From: Periconia sp. R9002
Taxonomy: Eukaryota > Ascomycota > Dothideomycetes > Pleosporales > Periconiaceae
Direction: 5' to 3'
Length of the DNA stretch: 40,053 nucleotides
Assembly (NCBI GenBank): GCA_023627715.1
Contig: JAMAHW010000154.1
Span: 1-40,053 of the forward strand
A program made the position numbers and the translations under genes. This document shows positions 21,281 through 32,560 of the stretch, piece by piece (the stretch's first letter is position 1; each line of letters starts with the position of its first letter). The notes under the pieces were generated by a model. It saw nothing but the letters and a program-made list of their open reading frames with translations, was not told the origin of the DNA and ran no database searches.

Positions 21281-22434
21281 TGCACAGCCCTCAATGTGGA
21301 ATGGCAGGATAGCTCAGAAACAAGGGCAGGATTGAAGGTGGGAAAATTCACGGCAGAAAAAGTTCGAATCGGCTTACCGGTGCGAAATCTTGGCAAAGGC
21401 GGTGAGCTGGTCTGAACCCCAGTTCTTGGGCCGATTACATAAAAGGAGATTTGATGAATGCAAACACTTGCGATTCCTCTTGGTTACAGGTCTTTCTTTA
21501 TAGCTTTAAGAGCATCTGATGAATGACCATAATACAGTGTAGTATATAAGGTAAAATTATCCATCTTTCTCTATATACACGTCTGGGTCTCTTTTGGATC
21601 AGACACGCAGTCATCAAACAATCGCCAGGGCGAATTATAGGGACCTGCCTATACATGTATTGTATTATTACATACATATTTAATCAAATAGAGCCTTGGA
21701 GAAAGGGAGCCTCTCGAGTTGACTATTGTGATTGCTGGCGCCTGAAGCAGCAATAGAGATCCCCATACATACTTGGAGTGCCAAGTAGGGTAGCCTTCGC
21801 TTGCGGAGCAGGCGGACAAAAAGTCAACCGCCGCCAATCTCCCAGTAGCTACTAGAAATAATACATCGACTTCAGCTTATCCCCTCTTCTCCCCGCGACT
21901 CTAATATCTCTCATCCTGTCGTCGACCCTCTTCCCTCCCATTCCTTTCTCGTCAGCCTTTCAATACATTCACCTTGATCTAATTTCACTTGCTCTTGAAA
22001 CTACTGCTCTAAAACGCGACCTAGGAGAAGCAAGCCCCCTGTAGGTGCGCCCTACGACACAGCTCCTTTCCGGGCCTCGTTATCACCTTATCGCTCCTGC
22101 CCCCGACCAACTTTTACCTGAATTGCCCACCAGGGCGCGCATGCGCATTTCCCCCTCCAAGAACCCCTCTCTGCTGTAACACCGAAGGCAAGCGCGCCGC
22201 TCCCGACACACACCGACCCCACGTCATCGTCAGCGACCGACAGGTTGACCAACGAAGCGCAAGCGACATACAATTGCTGCGGCGCAAGCTCACGCATATT
22301 TGATCAGCTTAAGCCTTAGGCGAACCTCAAGAAAGCACGCACCGGAAAGTACAAGCACCCGTCGACTCCCGCCTGCTTGTCAATAGAGGCAACATCTTCC
22401 ATTCTCGTCTCCACCTTTGACAAACACCACAACC
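21281..22434. promoter_or_regulatory. Divergent promoter region between DRS1 and PIS1
   Basis: 1.15 kb separating two divergent start codons. The right half (about 21870-22430) is CT-rich on the plus strand, as is common just upstream of fungal transcription starts and in 5' leaders, so PIS1 may have a long 5'UTR, possibly with its own intron. No defined binding site is called. Confidence 0.45.
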
Positions 22435-23527
22435 ATGCCCGAGACACGCTCCATGGCCAATGGCAACGGGGCCGCGGATAAAGTTGCGAATACTCAGAAG
22501 GAGGAAGAACAAGAGGAAAACATCTTTCTCTTCTATCCAAACTTGATCGGTATGCTACTGCCCAGCTCACATACCCTCGCTCGCCCCTACACATAAGTTC
22601 TCCTAACTGAACCATCAGGTGCCTCGCGCGTCGTTCTCGCCTTTGGCTCCCTCTATTACATGCCCCTCCACCCGCGAACCTGTACACTCCTCTACAGCAT
22701 ATCCTGCCTCCTCGACGCCCTCGACGGCTACGCGGCCCGCTACTTTGAACAGAGCACCAAGTTCGGCGCCGTCCTCGACATGGTGACTGACCGCTGCACA
22801 ACAACCTGTCTCATGGTCTTCTTGGCCAGCGCCTTCCCGAGGTTCAGCATCGTTTTCCAAGCTCTGATCAGTTTGGATCTCGCGAGTCACTATATGCACA
22901 TGTACGCTACTTTGAGCATGGGAGGTGGAGACAGTCATAAAAAGGTTGATCCGTCTCGGAACAAGCTCATGCATGTGTACTATTCCAACCAAGTGAGCCT
23001 TTCCATTTGCTACCCTATGGATGGAGCTATAACATACAGTCATTTGGAGGCTACATGTCGCTGACTAGTCCGAACAGAAAGTTCTATTCACGCTGTGCCT
23101 CATGAATGAACTCTTCTTCATCGCACTCTACCTTCTCTCCTTCTCCTCGCCCATCCTCTCTCCGACCTTGCTAAAAGACGCCAAATCCCCCACTTCGATC
23201 GTAGCCGGTACACCTGCGGCGCCAGAGCCCTCGGTCATGTTTGCTAGCCCATGGTCCGCCGGTGCTATGGAAATGGCGCGGTACGTTTTACTACGATCCC
23301 CTCTTCGACACAATCATGTATACTGACTAGAGATATGCAGAGCAAACAAAATGGATTCGTTCATCCCATGGGTTTGCTTGTGTGTCTCCACGCCCTTTAT
23401 GGGTCTCAAACAGTTCATCAATGGGCTGCAGTTGGTTATGGCGAGTAAGTGGCTTGCGGAAGGCGATGTTGCCGAGAGGAAACGAAAGGGACTTCCACGC
23501 AAGAAGCTTGTAAAGAAGACGCAGTAG
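22435..23527 (+). CDS. PIS1: CDP-diacylglycerol-inositol 3-phosphatidyltransferase (phosphatidylinositol synthase)
   Basis: Four exons, 22435-22549, 22619-22992, 23078-23280 and 23341-23527, giving 292 aa. Introns are 69, 85 and 60 nt; the first two have CTAAC and CTGAC branch sites. The enzyme joins CDP-diacylglycerol and myo-inositol to make phosphatidylinositol and CMP in the ER membrane. The CDP-alcohol phosphatidyltransferase signature is complete: D74-G75-x2-A78-R79-x8-G88-x3-D92-x3-D96. The N-terminus has an acidic stretch (KEEEQEEN) followed by IFLFYPNLIGASRV, typical of Pis1. Several hydrophobic helices follow, and the C-terminus is basic (ERKRKGLPRKKLVKKTQ). It is somewhat longer than yeast Pis1 (220 aa), mainly through the N-terminus and a loop near KDAKSPTSIVAGTPAAPEPS. 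It is transcribed divergently from DRS1. All splice phases close. Confidence 0.93.
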
Positions 23528-23569
23528 ATGTGCGCGGAATACGGACACTATTGAGTATGTGTGAGCTAG

Positions 23570-23830
23570 GAAGTAGGGACGGGAAAAGTTTGGCAATCCA
23601 CAGATTCTGCCCAAGCAGAAGGGGAAAGTAAATTCCCCCGGGCGAAGGGTACTAGCATGGCCCTAAGGACATTCATGACTTTGACCAAAGAAGAGTTTGG
23701 TCAGATCTCGGTGGGTGCAAATGATCATTTCTGGGCTTCGACACAGTGGAAGAATGAGCCGTTTGATTGTAAGGTAATGAAAGCAGAGGATGCTAAGGTG
23801 GAAAGTGAGATAGTCCCAAGGAGGATGTAG
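23570..23830 (+). CDS. Possible small protein or exon downstream of PIS1
   Basis: An open stretch of 86 codons ending at TAG 23828-23830. Its first in-frame ATG is at 23657, giving 57 aa (starts MALRTFMTLTKEEFGQ, ends EIVPRRM). The text reads like real protein (balanced, with FWASTQWKNEPFDCKVMKAED), unlike the noncoding frames around it, and upstream codons back to 23570 read similarly. It begins 43 bp after the PIS1 stop. It could be a small gene, the remnant of a longer one, or chance in the PIS1 3'UTR. I do not recognise it. Confidence 0.3.
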   Translation, partial: EVGTGKVWQSTDSAQAEGESKFPRAKGTSMALRTFMTLTKEEFGQISVGANDHFWASTQWKNEPFDCKVMKAEDAKVESEIVPRRM

Positions 23831-24272
23831 CATCTCACATACTGTGATAATTTGTCACACCATGGTTTTTTCCCTCATTCGCTTCTTCAAGAGAAGCCAG
23901 CATCTGGCGTCCATTATAGACATTTTGTTCAATACCTCGTACTGTAGAAATTTACATATCACGATCACCTTGGCTTCATATTTACGTAGGCTGGATAAAG
24001 GAAGACTTGAAAGGCTACCTAGACATAGCTGATAGTAGCTAGTGGCCTAGCAGCCAATTGTTTAAGACTATTTACTGCTAAGAGGGGCGGGGTAATCATT
24101 GTGTAAGCTTCAACGGTCATCAAGTTCACGAATGAAGCGTGACCCTTACCGGAAAGGGTATGGTTAGCGAGAAAGCTGGTGTAGGCTGTGCGGATGTGGA
24201 TTAGCGCCGAAAGCTCACTAGCGCATTAGAGTGACGTAGAGTGGGGGGATTGGCAGGTCGTGGCAGGCTCCA

Positions 24273-24280
24273 GAAACTTC
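24273..24280 (+). promoter_or_regulatory. Heat-shock element dyad (GAAnnTTC)
   Basis: GAAACTTC lies about 375 bp upstream of the HSP104 start codon. Only two perfect inverted units are visible, with no clear third GAA, so it is a minimal site for Hsf1. Confidence 0.4.
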
Positions 24281-24532
24281 CACAACCTACATGATGCTGC
24301 CAGTCGCAACAAGACATGTCATGATGTTTCCAAGGTTCGGCCTGCTCTCACACCACCTGTAGAGAATACCATATAATTACAATCCATCCCCAGGCAGCTT
24401 TCCCACACAATAGACCATTTGAGCATTGTATCTTACCTTGTTCTTTTGCATTATAGCTGTTCTGTGCGAATTGTCGCAAAGCCTCACCCCATTGCTTACT
24501 TAACAACCCCACCCGCACCTACTATATAACCT

Positions 24533-24539
24533 TCTTGAC
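24533..24539 (+). promoter_or_regulatory. Putative TATA box (TATATAA)
   Basis: TATATAA lies about 117 bp before the HSP104 ATG, followed by a CT-rich leader. Position fits the core promoter of an inducible fungal gene. Confidence 0.45.
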
Positions 24540-24655
24540 TTCCTTCTTTCTCGACACATTCACACTGAAAGCATCACACCCGCGATTGCATTCTGCATAC
24601 AACCTACTGATCACACGCATTTCACCCAGGGTTCCAAACCCTCTCTCTATTCAAA

Positions 24656-27415
24656 ATGACCTCGTTCGACTCATACACAGATCGAGCAGCCAAAGCTCTC
24701 GCCGACAGCTTTGAGCTCGTAAAAGACTACCAACACTTGCAACTCACACCTCTGCACCTTGCAGTCTCACTTCTCAGCCCGCCGCCAGACGAAGCAAACA
24801 AAGTCGACCGGCCGCCCGAACCACTCTTTCGACAGGTAGTCAATCGCGCAAACGGAGATGTACAGCTGTTTGAGCGGTCGTTGAAGAAGGCCCTTGTGCG
24901 GCTGCCGAGCCAAGACCCGCCCCCCGACCGTACAACGCCCTCACCTGCCATGGCCAAGGTTCTGCGGTCCGCTGAAGACCTTGCCAAAACACAAAAGGAT
25001 ACCTTCATTGCAGTCGAGCATTTGATTCAATGTGTTTGCCAGGATGCGACAATCAAGAAATGCCTGGAAGAGTCCAACGTACCCAACACGAAGCTGATTG
25101 ATTCAGCTATTCAAGCTATTCGAGGCACAAAACGGGTTGACTCTAAGACGGCAGACGCAGAAGAGGAAAATGAGAACCTCAAAAAATTCACAATCGATAT
25201 GACGGCGATGGCTCGGGAAGGAAAGATCGACCCAGTCATTGGCCGTGAAGAGGAAATTCGACGAGTTGTTCGCATCTTGTCCAGGCGAACCAAGAACAAC
25301 CCCGTTCTTATCGGTGAACCCGGTGTAGGAAAGACCACCGTCGTCGAAGGCCTCGCACGCCGGATAGTTGACGCCGATGTTCCCGCGAACCTCGCAGCCT
25401 GCAAGCTACTGTCCCTGGATGTGGGTGCCTTGGTTGCTGGCAGCAAATACCGTGGAGAATTCGAAGAGCGCATGAAGGGCGTTCTGAAGGAGATTGAAGA
25501 TTCAAAAGAGATGATAGTATTGTTTGTGGACGAAATTCATCTCCTCATGGGAGCTGGTTCTTCGGGCGAAGGTGGAATGGATGCTGCCAATCTTCTCAAA
25601 CCCATGCTTGCTCGTGGTCAACTCCACTGCATCGGTGCAACCACCCTCGGCGAATACAGGAAGTACATCGAGAAAGATCAGGCATTCGAGCGACGTTTCC
25701 AGCAAGTTCTCGTCAAGGAACCAACTATCCCCGAGACAATTTCCATCCTTCGTGGGCTGAAGGAACGCTACGAGACACATCACGGTGTCACCATCATGGA
25801 TGGTGCCATTGTCTCAGCGGCCACACTTGCTGCTCGATACCTCACACAACGTCGTCTGCCCGATTCTGCAGTTGATTTGATTGACGAAGCCGCCGCTGCT
25901 GTTCGTGTTGCCCGAGAATCACAGCCAGAAGCCCTCGATAACATGGAACGTCGTGTTCGACAACTGGAGATTGAGATTCATGCTCTGAGCCGCGAAAAAG
26001 ACGAGGCGTCGCAGCAGCGCCTGAAAGAAGCCAAGGCCGAGGTTGCCAACATTCAAGAAGAGCTTGGCCCACTGCGCGAGATGTATGAACGCGAAAAGGG
26101 TCGCAGCAAAGAGATTCAAGAGGCGAAGATGAAGCTCGAGACGCTCAAGACCAAACTCGAAGAAGCCGAGCGTATTCGCGATATCCAGACCGCTTCAGAC
26201 CTTGCATACTACGCCATTCCGGACTTGAACCAACGTATCCAACAGCTCGAGCAAGAGAAGAAGAAGGCTGATGCCGAAATGTGGGCTAGTCAAGCCGGTG
26301 GTGGCGAGGCACTTCTTAGCGACGCTGTGGGTACTGATCAGATTAACGAGATTGTTGCTCGGTGGACTGGCATTCCGGTCACGCGTCTCAAGACCACGGA
26401 GAAAGACAAACTTTTGCAGATGGAACGCCACCTTAGCGAGGTGGTTGTCGGTCAGCGCGAAGCCGTTCATGCAGTCTCGAATGCAATTCGACTTCAGCGT
26501 TCCGGTCTTGCAAACCCCAACCAGCCTCCTAGTTTCCTCTTCTGCGGTCCTTCCGGTACTGGTAAGACGCTATTGACCAAGGCTCTGGCCGAGTTCCTTT
26601 TCGACGATCCAAAATCCATGATCCGCTTCGACATGTCGGAATACCAAGAGCGACATGCCCTCAGCAGGATGATTGGTGCACCACCTGGATACGTTGGCCA
26701 TGACGCAGGCGGTCAACTCACGGAAGCTCTTCGACGTCGACCTTTCTCTATCCTCCTCTTCGACGAGGTTGAGAAGGCCGCCAAGGAAGTTCTTACTGTC
26801 CTCCTCCAACTCATGGACGACGGCCGCATCACTGACGGCCAGGGCCGAATTGTCGACGCAAAGAACTGCATCGTGGTTCTCACCTCCAACCTCGGTGCCG
26901 AATACCTCGCGCGCCCCAACTCGCCCGATGGCAAGATCGACCCTACCACGCGCGAAATGGTTATGGGTGCTCTACGCAGCTACTTCCTTCCCGAGTTCCT
27001 CAACCGCATTTCATCCATCGTCATCTTTAACCGGCTGACCAAGAAGGAAATCCGTAAGATAGTCGATGTCCGTATGCAGGAAATCCAGAAACGTCTCACG
27101 GGCAACGGCCGCAACGTGCGCATCGAAATGACAGACGAAGTCCGCGATTACCTGGGCTCCGCTGGATACTCGCCTGCGTACGGTGCCCGTCCTCTGGCTA
27201 GGCTGATCGAGAAGGAGGTCCTCAACCGTATGGCCGTCATGATCTTGCGAGGCAACATCAAGGACGGCGAGGTTGCACGCGTCGTGCTCGAAGACGGACA
27301 CATCCAAGTCCTTCCTAACCACGAGGAGACTGATGAGGATAGCGAGATGTACGACGAGAGCGATGCTGTGGCGGAGTTGGAGGATGAAGATGGAGGTATG
27401 GACCTTTATGACTAA
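24656..27415 (+). CDS. HSP104: Hsp104 disaggregase (ClpB-type AAA+ ATPase)
   Basis: Intronless, 919 aa. The hexameric disaggregase pulls proteins out of aggregates with Hsp70/Hsp40, gives thermotolerance, and remodels prions in yeast; it acts in the cytosol and nucleus. Domain order is complete: Clp N-domain (about 1-150), AAA-1 with Walker A GEPGVGKT (220-227) and Walker B LFVDEIH, a long coiled-coil middle domain (about 420-550, [15 protein letters not shown]), AAA-2 with Walker A GPSGTGKT (631-638) and LLFDEVEKA, then the C-terminal small domain. The pore-loop [10 protein letters not shown] is present. The tail is acidic ([11 protein letters not shown]...MDLYD), the eukaryotic cytosolic form, and there is no organelle presequence, which separates it from mitochondrial Hsp78. 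Length matches yeast Hsp104 (908 aa). Lack of introns is common among heat-shock genes. Promoter motifs are listed separately. Confidence 0.97.
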   Translation: MTSFDSYTDRAAKALADSFELVKDYQHLQLTPLHLAVSLLSPPPDEANKVDRPPEPLFRQVVNRANGDVQLFERSLKKALVRLPSQDPPPDRTTPSPAMAKVLRSAEDLAKTQKDTFIAVEHLIQCVCQDATIKKCLEESNVPNTKLIDSAIQAIRGTKRVDSKTADAEEENENLKKFTIDMTAMAREGKIDPVIGREEEIRRVVRILSRRTKNNPVLIGEPGVGKTTVVEGLARRIVDADVPANLAACKLLSLDVGALVAGSKYRGEFEERMKGVLKEIEDSKEMIVLFVDEIHLLMGAGSSGEGGMDAANLLKPMLARGQLHCIGATTLGEYRKYIEKDQAFERRFQQVLVKEPTIPETISILRGLKERYETHHGVTIMDGAIVSAATLAARYLTQRRLPDSAVDLIDEAAAAVRVARESQPEALDNMERRVRQLEIEIHALSREKDEASQQRLKEAKAEVANIQEELGPLREMYEREKGRSKEIQEAKMKLETLKTKLEEAERIRDIQTASDLAYYAIPDLNQRIQQLEQEKKKADAEMWASQAGGGEALLSDAVGTDQINEIVARWTGIPVTRLKTTEKDKLLQMERHLSEVVVGQREAVHAVSNAIRLQRSGLANPNQPPSFLFCGPSGTGKTLLTKALAEFLFDDPKSMIRFDMSEYQERHALSRMIGAPPGYVGHDAGGQLTEALRRRPFSILLFDEVEKAAKEVLTVLLQLMDDGRITDGQGRIVDAKNCIVVLTSNLGAEYLARPNSPDGKIDPTTREMVMGALRSYFLPEFLNRISSIVIFNRLTKKEIRKIVDVRMQEIQKRLTGNGRNVRIEMTDEVRDYLGSAGYSPAYGARPLARLIEKEVLNRMAVMILRGNIKDGEVARVVLEDGHIQVLPNHEETDEDSEMYDESDAVAELEDEDGGMDLYD

Positions 27416-28156
27416 GGAACATTCTCACAAGGCATGATGATTAATTAGTTAGGTGATTAAACCCACAGCACAAAACTGATCGTTTCAAGGGGTTTCCAAA
27501 GGGTACTGGAGTTTTTCTTTTCTTGGGATCATACCTAAATCTTATGTCATGGGAGATGACTTTTTTCACGATTCATGAGTATACGGCATTAGGCGCTGGA
27601 TTGGGAGTTATCAGGCTCATGCATGCATATTTCTTTCCTTTCTTTCTGCAATACAGGACGTAGCTCAAGTCCTGAGCGTACATAGTTTTCAATAGGAAGA
27701 TACGTTCAAATAAGAAATTCACTCTTGGAAATAAGAAAACATTGATCCAATCAAATCTTGTCACGATCTATTATACCAAATCATCGCTCCAATGTACTTG
27801 TGAATATCATCGTTACATTGACTGATTAAGCAATACTCCTTCAACTGTCTATGCTGACAGCATCCATCCACCCATAGGCTCAATCGAGAGAAACATACTG
27901 TATACACAACATCCATTCTATCCGTCGCTCATTACAGTCAATTCCGGAATATTTTCCACATCAATCAATCAATTAATCAATCATACTATCTCGAGATCGA
28001 CAGTACACAACCATGCTCAACTCAATCCGGAACCCATTTTGAAAGAAAGAAAAACCAGGGGTATAAACTCTCTCTCTCATGCAACGCCGATCTCGAAATA
28101 CGTAAAGCCTCCTAAGAAGCCGGTAACGCCCTGCCCAGAATGATCACTTTTCATCG
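27416..28156. other. Convergent 3' intergenic region
   Basis: About 740 bp between the convergent ends of HSP104 and the next minus-strand gene. I see only AT-rich 3'UTR-like sequence, including a CAATCAATCAATTAATCAATC run near 27965. No gene. Confidence 0.5.
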
Positions 28157-29542
28157 TTACTCTTCCTCCGAAACATCCGACTCAGGCGCCGCAGCCGCAG
28201 CCGCAGGCACAGGCAGAGGCGCATTAGCAAATGCCACACGCCTAACCTCACCCCGTGTACTCGGCTCCTCGTCAATATCCATTGCGTCTGCCTGCTGCTC
28301 CTCCGCAAGCACGGCATAGCACTTCGTCCCAAACTGCTCGTGCAGATGATACTTTTTGCACCACGCGCCCTTGGTTTTTTCCTCGCATTTGAGCGTCAAC
28401 TTTCGCCGCACCAGCCGCAGCGCCGTGTTCATAATGTCGACCGCTAGATCAGGATGCAAGGTGTGCTTGCTACCATTGATCTGGCGGGTCTCAGGGTTGA
28501 CGAGGCTTTCAAGGCGATGGCCATGTAGAGCTAAGATGTCAGCCCAGAGGAGCCGCACGGGACAGCGGGGAGACGTGTTTTCGTAGATGTGGTTGACACA
28601 GTCTAGAAGCGTCTCGCAGCCTTCGAGCGTCTGAAATTGCGCCTTGACATCGATGTTGTGGTATAGAAGCGTCACGCTCTTGTCTAGCTTTGGGACAGGT
28701 ACGAAGTAGGAGCTTGGATGGGTGACGGCGTCGGGGTTGCGGTATACGCGTGATTCGTTTTGCCATGGACGAAGCTTCTTGTTCGCTTGCGCGTTCTTAT
28801 CCACATCGTCGTTCTTACGGTGGAAGGCGCGGATCCATGTATCGGCGATCATGTCGCAAAGGTTGACGTCTTTGCGTTCATAGCAGTATAGATAGAGGTC
28901 GCTGAGTTGTTTGGCCGTCCAGGCTGAGTCAGTGTCGTTTTTGTAAGGTAGTTCGGTTTGGATCTTGCTGGTAGAGGTTTTATGGAGCTTTTCGTAGATC
29001 AGCATGATCATGTTATCATCACCATCGAACTCTCGCACTGGGGACGGAGTGTCGTCCGGGGTTGCTCCCAATGCTGGCTCGTAATACTGTTCCTCAGTCG
29101 GTGGAGCACGTAATGTGAGTTTCAATCGTGTAGGCCCGGCACTTTGTGTATTTGTACCAGGATTGCGCTTAGCTTTGCTTGTGTCAGTTTGATCCTTGCG
29201 TACCCTGGACGAGCGTGACTTACGTTGGTAGCTGCTGTCTGCGTCTTTGGTTTTACGGTTCTTAGCCCGATTTGTTTGTTTTGACTTCTGCACCTTCGCC
29301 TTTTGCTGCTTGATGATCTCCTCGTCATACTCTTGTCCCGTCAGGCTATCGTCGAACTTCTTCCTCGCCCGAAGCCGCCGGGTCTGCTTCTCTTCCAAAG
29401 GTTGCTCGGACATCTCTGCAGGGCTTGCGTATGGGGTTGGATAGTCAGCAGCCGACTGTTCGCCGCGTACTGGATCTTCTATTAGCGATGTGTTAAGACG
29501 TTTTGTGAAAGATAGGTGGGACTTACCACGTGTATTCACCAT
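28157..29542 (-). CDS. Hypothetical basic protein (MVNTR start)
   Basis: Preferred model on the minus strand: 29542-29527 joined to 29478-28157, giving 445 aa. The 48-nt segment 29479-29526 has a perfect GTAAGT donor, a CTAAT-type branch site and a TAG acceptor, but it is a multiple of three and has no in-frame stop, so retaining it gives a 461-aa protein. Spliced, the start reads MVNTREDPVRGEQ. Residues to about 140 are Lys/Arg-rich and probably disordered (nuclear-type). From about 180 an ordered part follows, including a BTB-like text (LSDLYLYCYERKDVNLCDMIADTWIRAF). The tail is Ala-rich and acidic (SDVSEEE). I do not recognise a named family. A nuclear or chromatin role is a guess from composition only. 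Confidence 0.75.
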   Translation of the reverse strand: MVNTRGKSHLSFTKRLNTSLIEDPVRGEQSAADYPTPYASPAEMSEQPLEEKQTRRLRARKKFDDSLTGQEYDEEIIKQQKAKVQKSKQTNRAKNRKTKDADSSYQRKSRSSRVRKDQTDTSKAKRNPGTNTQSAGPTRLKLTLRAPPTEEQYYEPALGATPDDTPSPVREFDGDDNMIMLIYEKLHKTSTSKIQTELPYKNDTDSAWTAKQLSDLYLYCYERKDVNLCDMIADTWIRAFHRKNDDVDKNAQANKKLRPWQNESRVYRNPDAVTHPSSYFVPVPKLDKSVTLLYHNIDVKAQFQTLEGCETLLDCVNHIYENTSPRCPVRLLWADILALHGHRLESLVNPETRQINGSKHTLHPDLAVDIMNTALRLVRRKLTLKCEEKTKGAWCKKYHLHEQFGTKCYAVLAEEQQADAMDIDEEPSTRGEVRRVAFANAPLPVPAAAAAAPESDVSEEE

Positions 29543-30926
29543 CTTGCCCCTAGGCTGGCTCTTGCTATGAGGCTCGGTTTGGCAGCGCGTTGCAATACCG
29601 TTGATACCAAAACTGATGCAAAGACAAAATCAACTTTCGCACTGCTACCGTACCGTTTGTAAAAACGAGGTACTATATGTTCAGAGGACAATCGATAGGT
29701 TGTGCCACACTGTGGACAATAGGTTGAGGTGAGGCGGTACAAGCTTGACCTAGGTCAGAGGTTAAGGCGGTCTGTGGGTGCGGTGGACAGAGCGCTAAGA
29801 GCGTTTGTAAAGGCCACAACCTCTCACTTATTCGCTGTGCTATGTCGAATTGGCCAATGGTTGTAGGTTATGAGGCGAATATTGACCTGTTGTTTCCGAG
29901 GGTAAAAATTCGACGGTTGGGATAATATATATCGTATAATAGGCATTGATTGACCACCGCTGGAGATGAATAGTGCTGTAGGTAAACAAAAGCTATGGTT
30001 GAACAATGCAGTTGGGTGAGGGGGGGAAAGGTGGCGGGAGGTTGAAATGACGAAGTTGTTGTTTACATGGCAGAACGGGAAAGTGCGTCTAATAACTTTG
30101 TGGTGACTACCAAGGTAGACAAAATTAAGTTGACAACGAAATCGCTGTCCAGGGAATGGATGCACCGATCAGAAAGCTGGCGCCATGACTCCTACAAACG
30201 TTTCCCTCATCTATTATCGCGAAACCATTTTTTGGAGTTCTGTAGGTATGTGCTACTTTTTTCGATACGAAGAGGACTTCCTTGACTCTCAACCCAGTCA
30301 TATGTGTCCTTCAGCAAAACCGAAAGCGGTTGTAAATGCACAATAAAACAGACAGCCTGCTCATTAGTATACCGCCGGCATCCATCAGCCTTATCAGTAG
30401 GGAAAAACATACTGATGCTTTTAACAATCATCGTCAAAATCATAAGTAATTCCGTCAACGAAAAGACTTGTCCCAAAATTCTTGCTTTTTTCGGTGAAAT
30501 GCAGGATCTCGCATGAACTGAAGTGTTTTATGAGGATGTGACTGGTTGTAGAACTCCCCTTTCCGCATAACTTGGGCCATGGACGTCGATGACTACGTCT
30601 AGATGACAGGCAGTTCGAAGTAGGTTTCCTGGATCGTCAGAAAAGTATCGACGGCAGATTACATATAAAGCCCACAGAAGTGAATTCCGAGAGACACACG
30701 AAACATCACCACACGTAGACGAAAATGAAGAACTCTTCTGCAATATCACATCAAATTTAGAGGGGTTTTAGACATGAATGTTTCCACTGCACTCGCAATG
30801 CGCACCTTCACCTCTTTTTTGCTGAACATTGATCTGGCGGTATAAAATGACATTGAAATAGATCACTTTACTACTAAAACACTGGTTTAACCCCAGTGCT
30901 ATATACGATGGTAAATGGAGGCATCT
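29543..30926. other. Intergenic region
   Basis: About 1.38 kb between the start of the basic hypothetical protein and the 3' end of the oxidoreductase. Several short open frames (29824-30165 minus, 30304-30516 plus) have no protein-like features or upstream signals. Nothing is recognised. Confidence 0.5.
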
Positions 30927-32140
30927 TTAAAGATATTTTTCCCTGGTTCCTTTCTCAGCACTGCGATAAATCGCCTCTACCATCTTGTGCCTTAAAACTG
31001 CGTGTTTGAAGTCAATGACATCAGAGCCCTCTGTCCATGCATCCCAAGCCTTGCCAACATTGAAGGAAAAATCACCCTGCTCTGGGTTGCCCGCCTTTTC
31101 CACCTGCAATTCTTCCACTGTCTTCGTTTCTCCATCGCCCAAGATGAGCTTGATTGTGGGTTGGTACATCTGTATGTGCCTATACGAAATCAGCGCTGCT
31201 TCTAGTCTGAGGATCCCTTCGTCAATACTTACCCTAAATCGGGTTGTTCCAAAACCAGAGATCCCTCAGTACCGTTGATTTCCCAATAAAAATTACGGCC
31301 AGTCCGCGATGTGCCTCCCAAATACGTGATGTCGACAATACCACCGCCCTCCAGCAAGGTTCCTGTTACATTCACAACATCGTGCGAGGCATTTTTTACT
31401 TTCCTCAAGTCCTTGCCATTACCATCGACGAGAGTAAGCTCTTTCCTGAGGTTGCCCAAAGTCGCCGACAAGCTTTCCAACTCCCCTAAAACATAAGCAA
31501 GGCCATCCACGGCATGAGAAAGCGGAACAGTGACCAAGTTCGCGCCATTCTCAATTAAGGTCGTATACTCCCAACCAGCGGGAATCTTGGGAGCGAAAAG
31601 TGAGCCGTGTCCGAACATCGAAGTCTGGAGAATCCTGCCCAATTTCCCACTCTTGACGATTTCGCGGGCTTTGATGATGGAAGGGCTGTAGCGAGCTTGT
31701 AAACCAACCATGGTCCTGACTCCCTTTTCTTGGGCGAGCTTGTAGAGCTCCTCGGCTTCGGCCAAGTCCTTCCCAAGGGGCCATTCGATGAATATATCTT
31801 TGCCCGCTTCGATTGCAGGTTTGGTAAGCTTGTAGTGCTGCGGCACATTCACGCTGACGGCTACGATATCGACATTGGGATCTTTGGCAAGAGATTCTGG
31901 GTCACCATGGGTGGAGACATCGGAGAGGTTCCACTTCTTAGCAGCTGCCTTAGCAGACTCCTTGGAGCTGTTTTGTAAAGCTGTGATTGTGTAGTTTGGG
32001 GTTGAGTTCAAGTACGAAAGATGGGAACGTGAAGCCCAAGACCTGGTAGTCGTTAATGGAGAACGACAGAGGATGCATTGGAATAATAATTACCCTCCAG
32101 CTGAAAGTCCGACAAGACCGATGCGCTTTGGTTGTGTCAT
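30927..32140 (-). CDS. Gfo/Idh/MocA-family oxidoreductase, Gal80-like
   Basis: Three exons on the minus strand, 32140-32094, 32042-31233 and 31179-30927, giving 369 aa. Introns are 51 and 53 nt, both phase 2. The N-terminal Rossmann fold opens MTQPKRIGLVGLSAGG, with the dinucleotide Gly-rich loop around residues 8-16, interrupted by intron 1. The usual catalytic EKP of this family reads E102-W-P (IEWPLGKD), so the lysine is replaced by tryptophan. The same EWPLG form occurs in Gal80-type proteins, where the NAD(P)-binding fold serves in regulation. The C-terminal domain (about 125-369) has the expected beta-sheet motif (HAVDGLAYVLGE, TYLGGTSRTGRNFYWEINGTEG). It could be a dehydrogenase with altered chemistry or a regulatory protein. 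It is tandem with, and about 420 bp from, an MFS transporter on the same strand, which suggests but does not prove a shared sugar-related role. Confidence 0.88.
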
Positions 32141-32560
32141 TTTGTACTGCGATGTTTGTATGTTATCGATTGTACCGGCTACATGAAAAAATGAGAATCA
32201 TGTCGAGATTAAATAGAAAACAGTACATGTGATTTGTAACAAGAAAGGAGGAATGATCTTACAAATGCATTGGAATGAGAACCATCAGCAACGCTGTCAG
32301 ACAATTTGTTATTGTTTGCACTTTGACAGTTAGTTGCATATCTGAGGCGGTGTCATGGTGGGGAAGATTTAGCTTATACCGAGCTCGGCAAGTTTGATGG
32401 TAGAAGTGTATCGTAACCCTAACGTTAAAAAGTGCAAGAATGCTCTATTATTAATTGCGCAAGCCTCTTAAAAATGCATCACGCTTTGAAATATTCAGCA
32501 CAATATATTCATACCAAATCTAACCACAGGTTCCACAAATAGCTCACTTATGAAGCAAAT
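32141..32560. promoter_or_regulatory. Promoter region of the oxidoreductase gene
   Basis: 420 bp between the oxidoreductase ATG and the 3' end of the MFS gene (both minus). It holds AT-rich sequence and CATGTGA/ACATG-type motifs, but I cannot assign a factor. Confidence 0.35.

Larger units (their letters stand above)
23831..24655. promoter_or_regulatory. HSP104 promoter region
   Basis: About 825 bp upstream of HSP104. It contains an STRE-like AGGGG (24083-24087), a heat-shock-element dyad GAAACTTC (24273-24280, GAAnnTTC) and a TATATAA box (24533-24539) about 117 bp before the ATG. The last 250 bp are CT-rich leader-like sequence. The combination suits a heat- and stress-induced gene; occupancy is inferred. 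Confidence 0.5.

Noticed and set aside
21303..21385. Possible tRNA gene (TAGCTCAG followed about 60 nt later by GTTCGAATC)
   Set aside because: The two boxes look right, but no D-stem partner for GCTC, no anticodon stem and no acceptor stem can be formed; it lies in the DRS1 5' leader.
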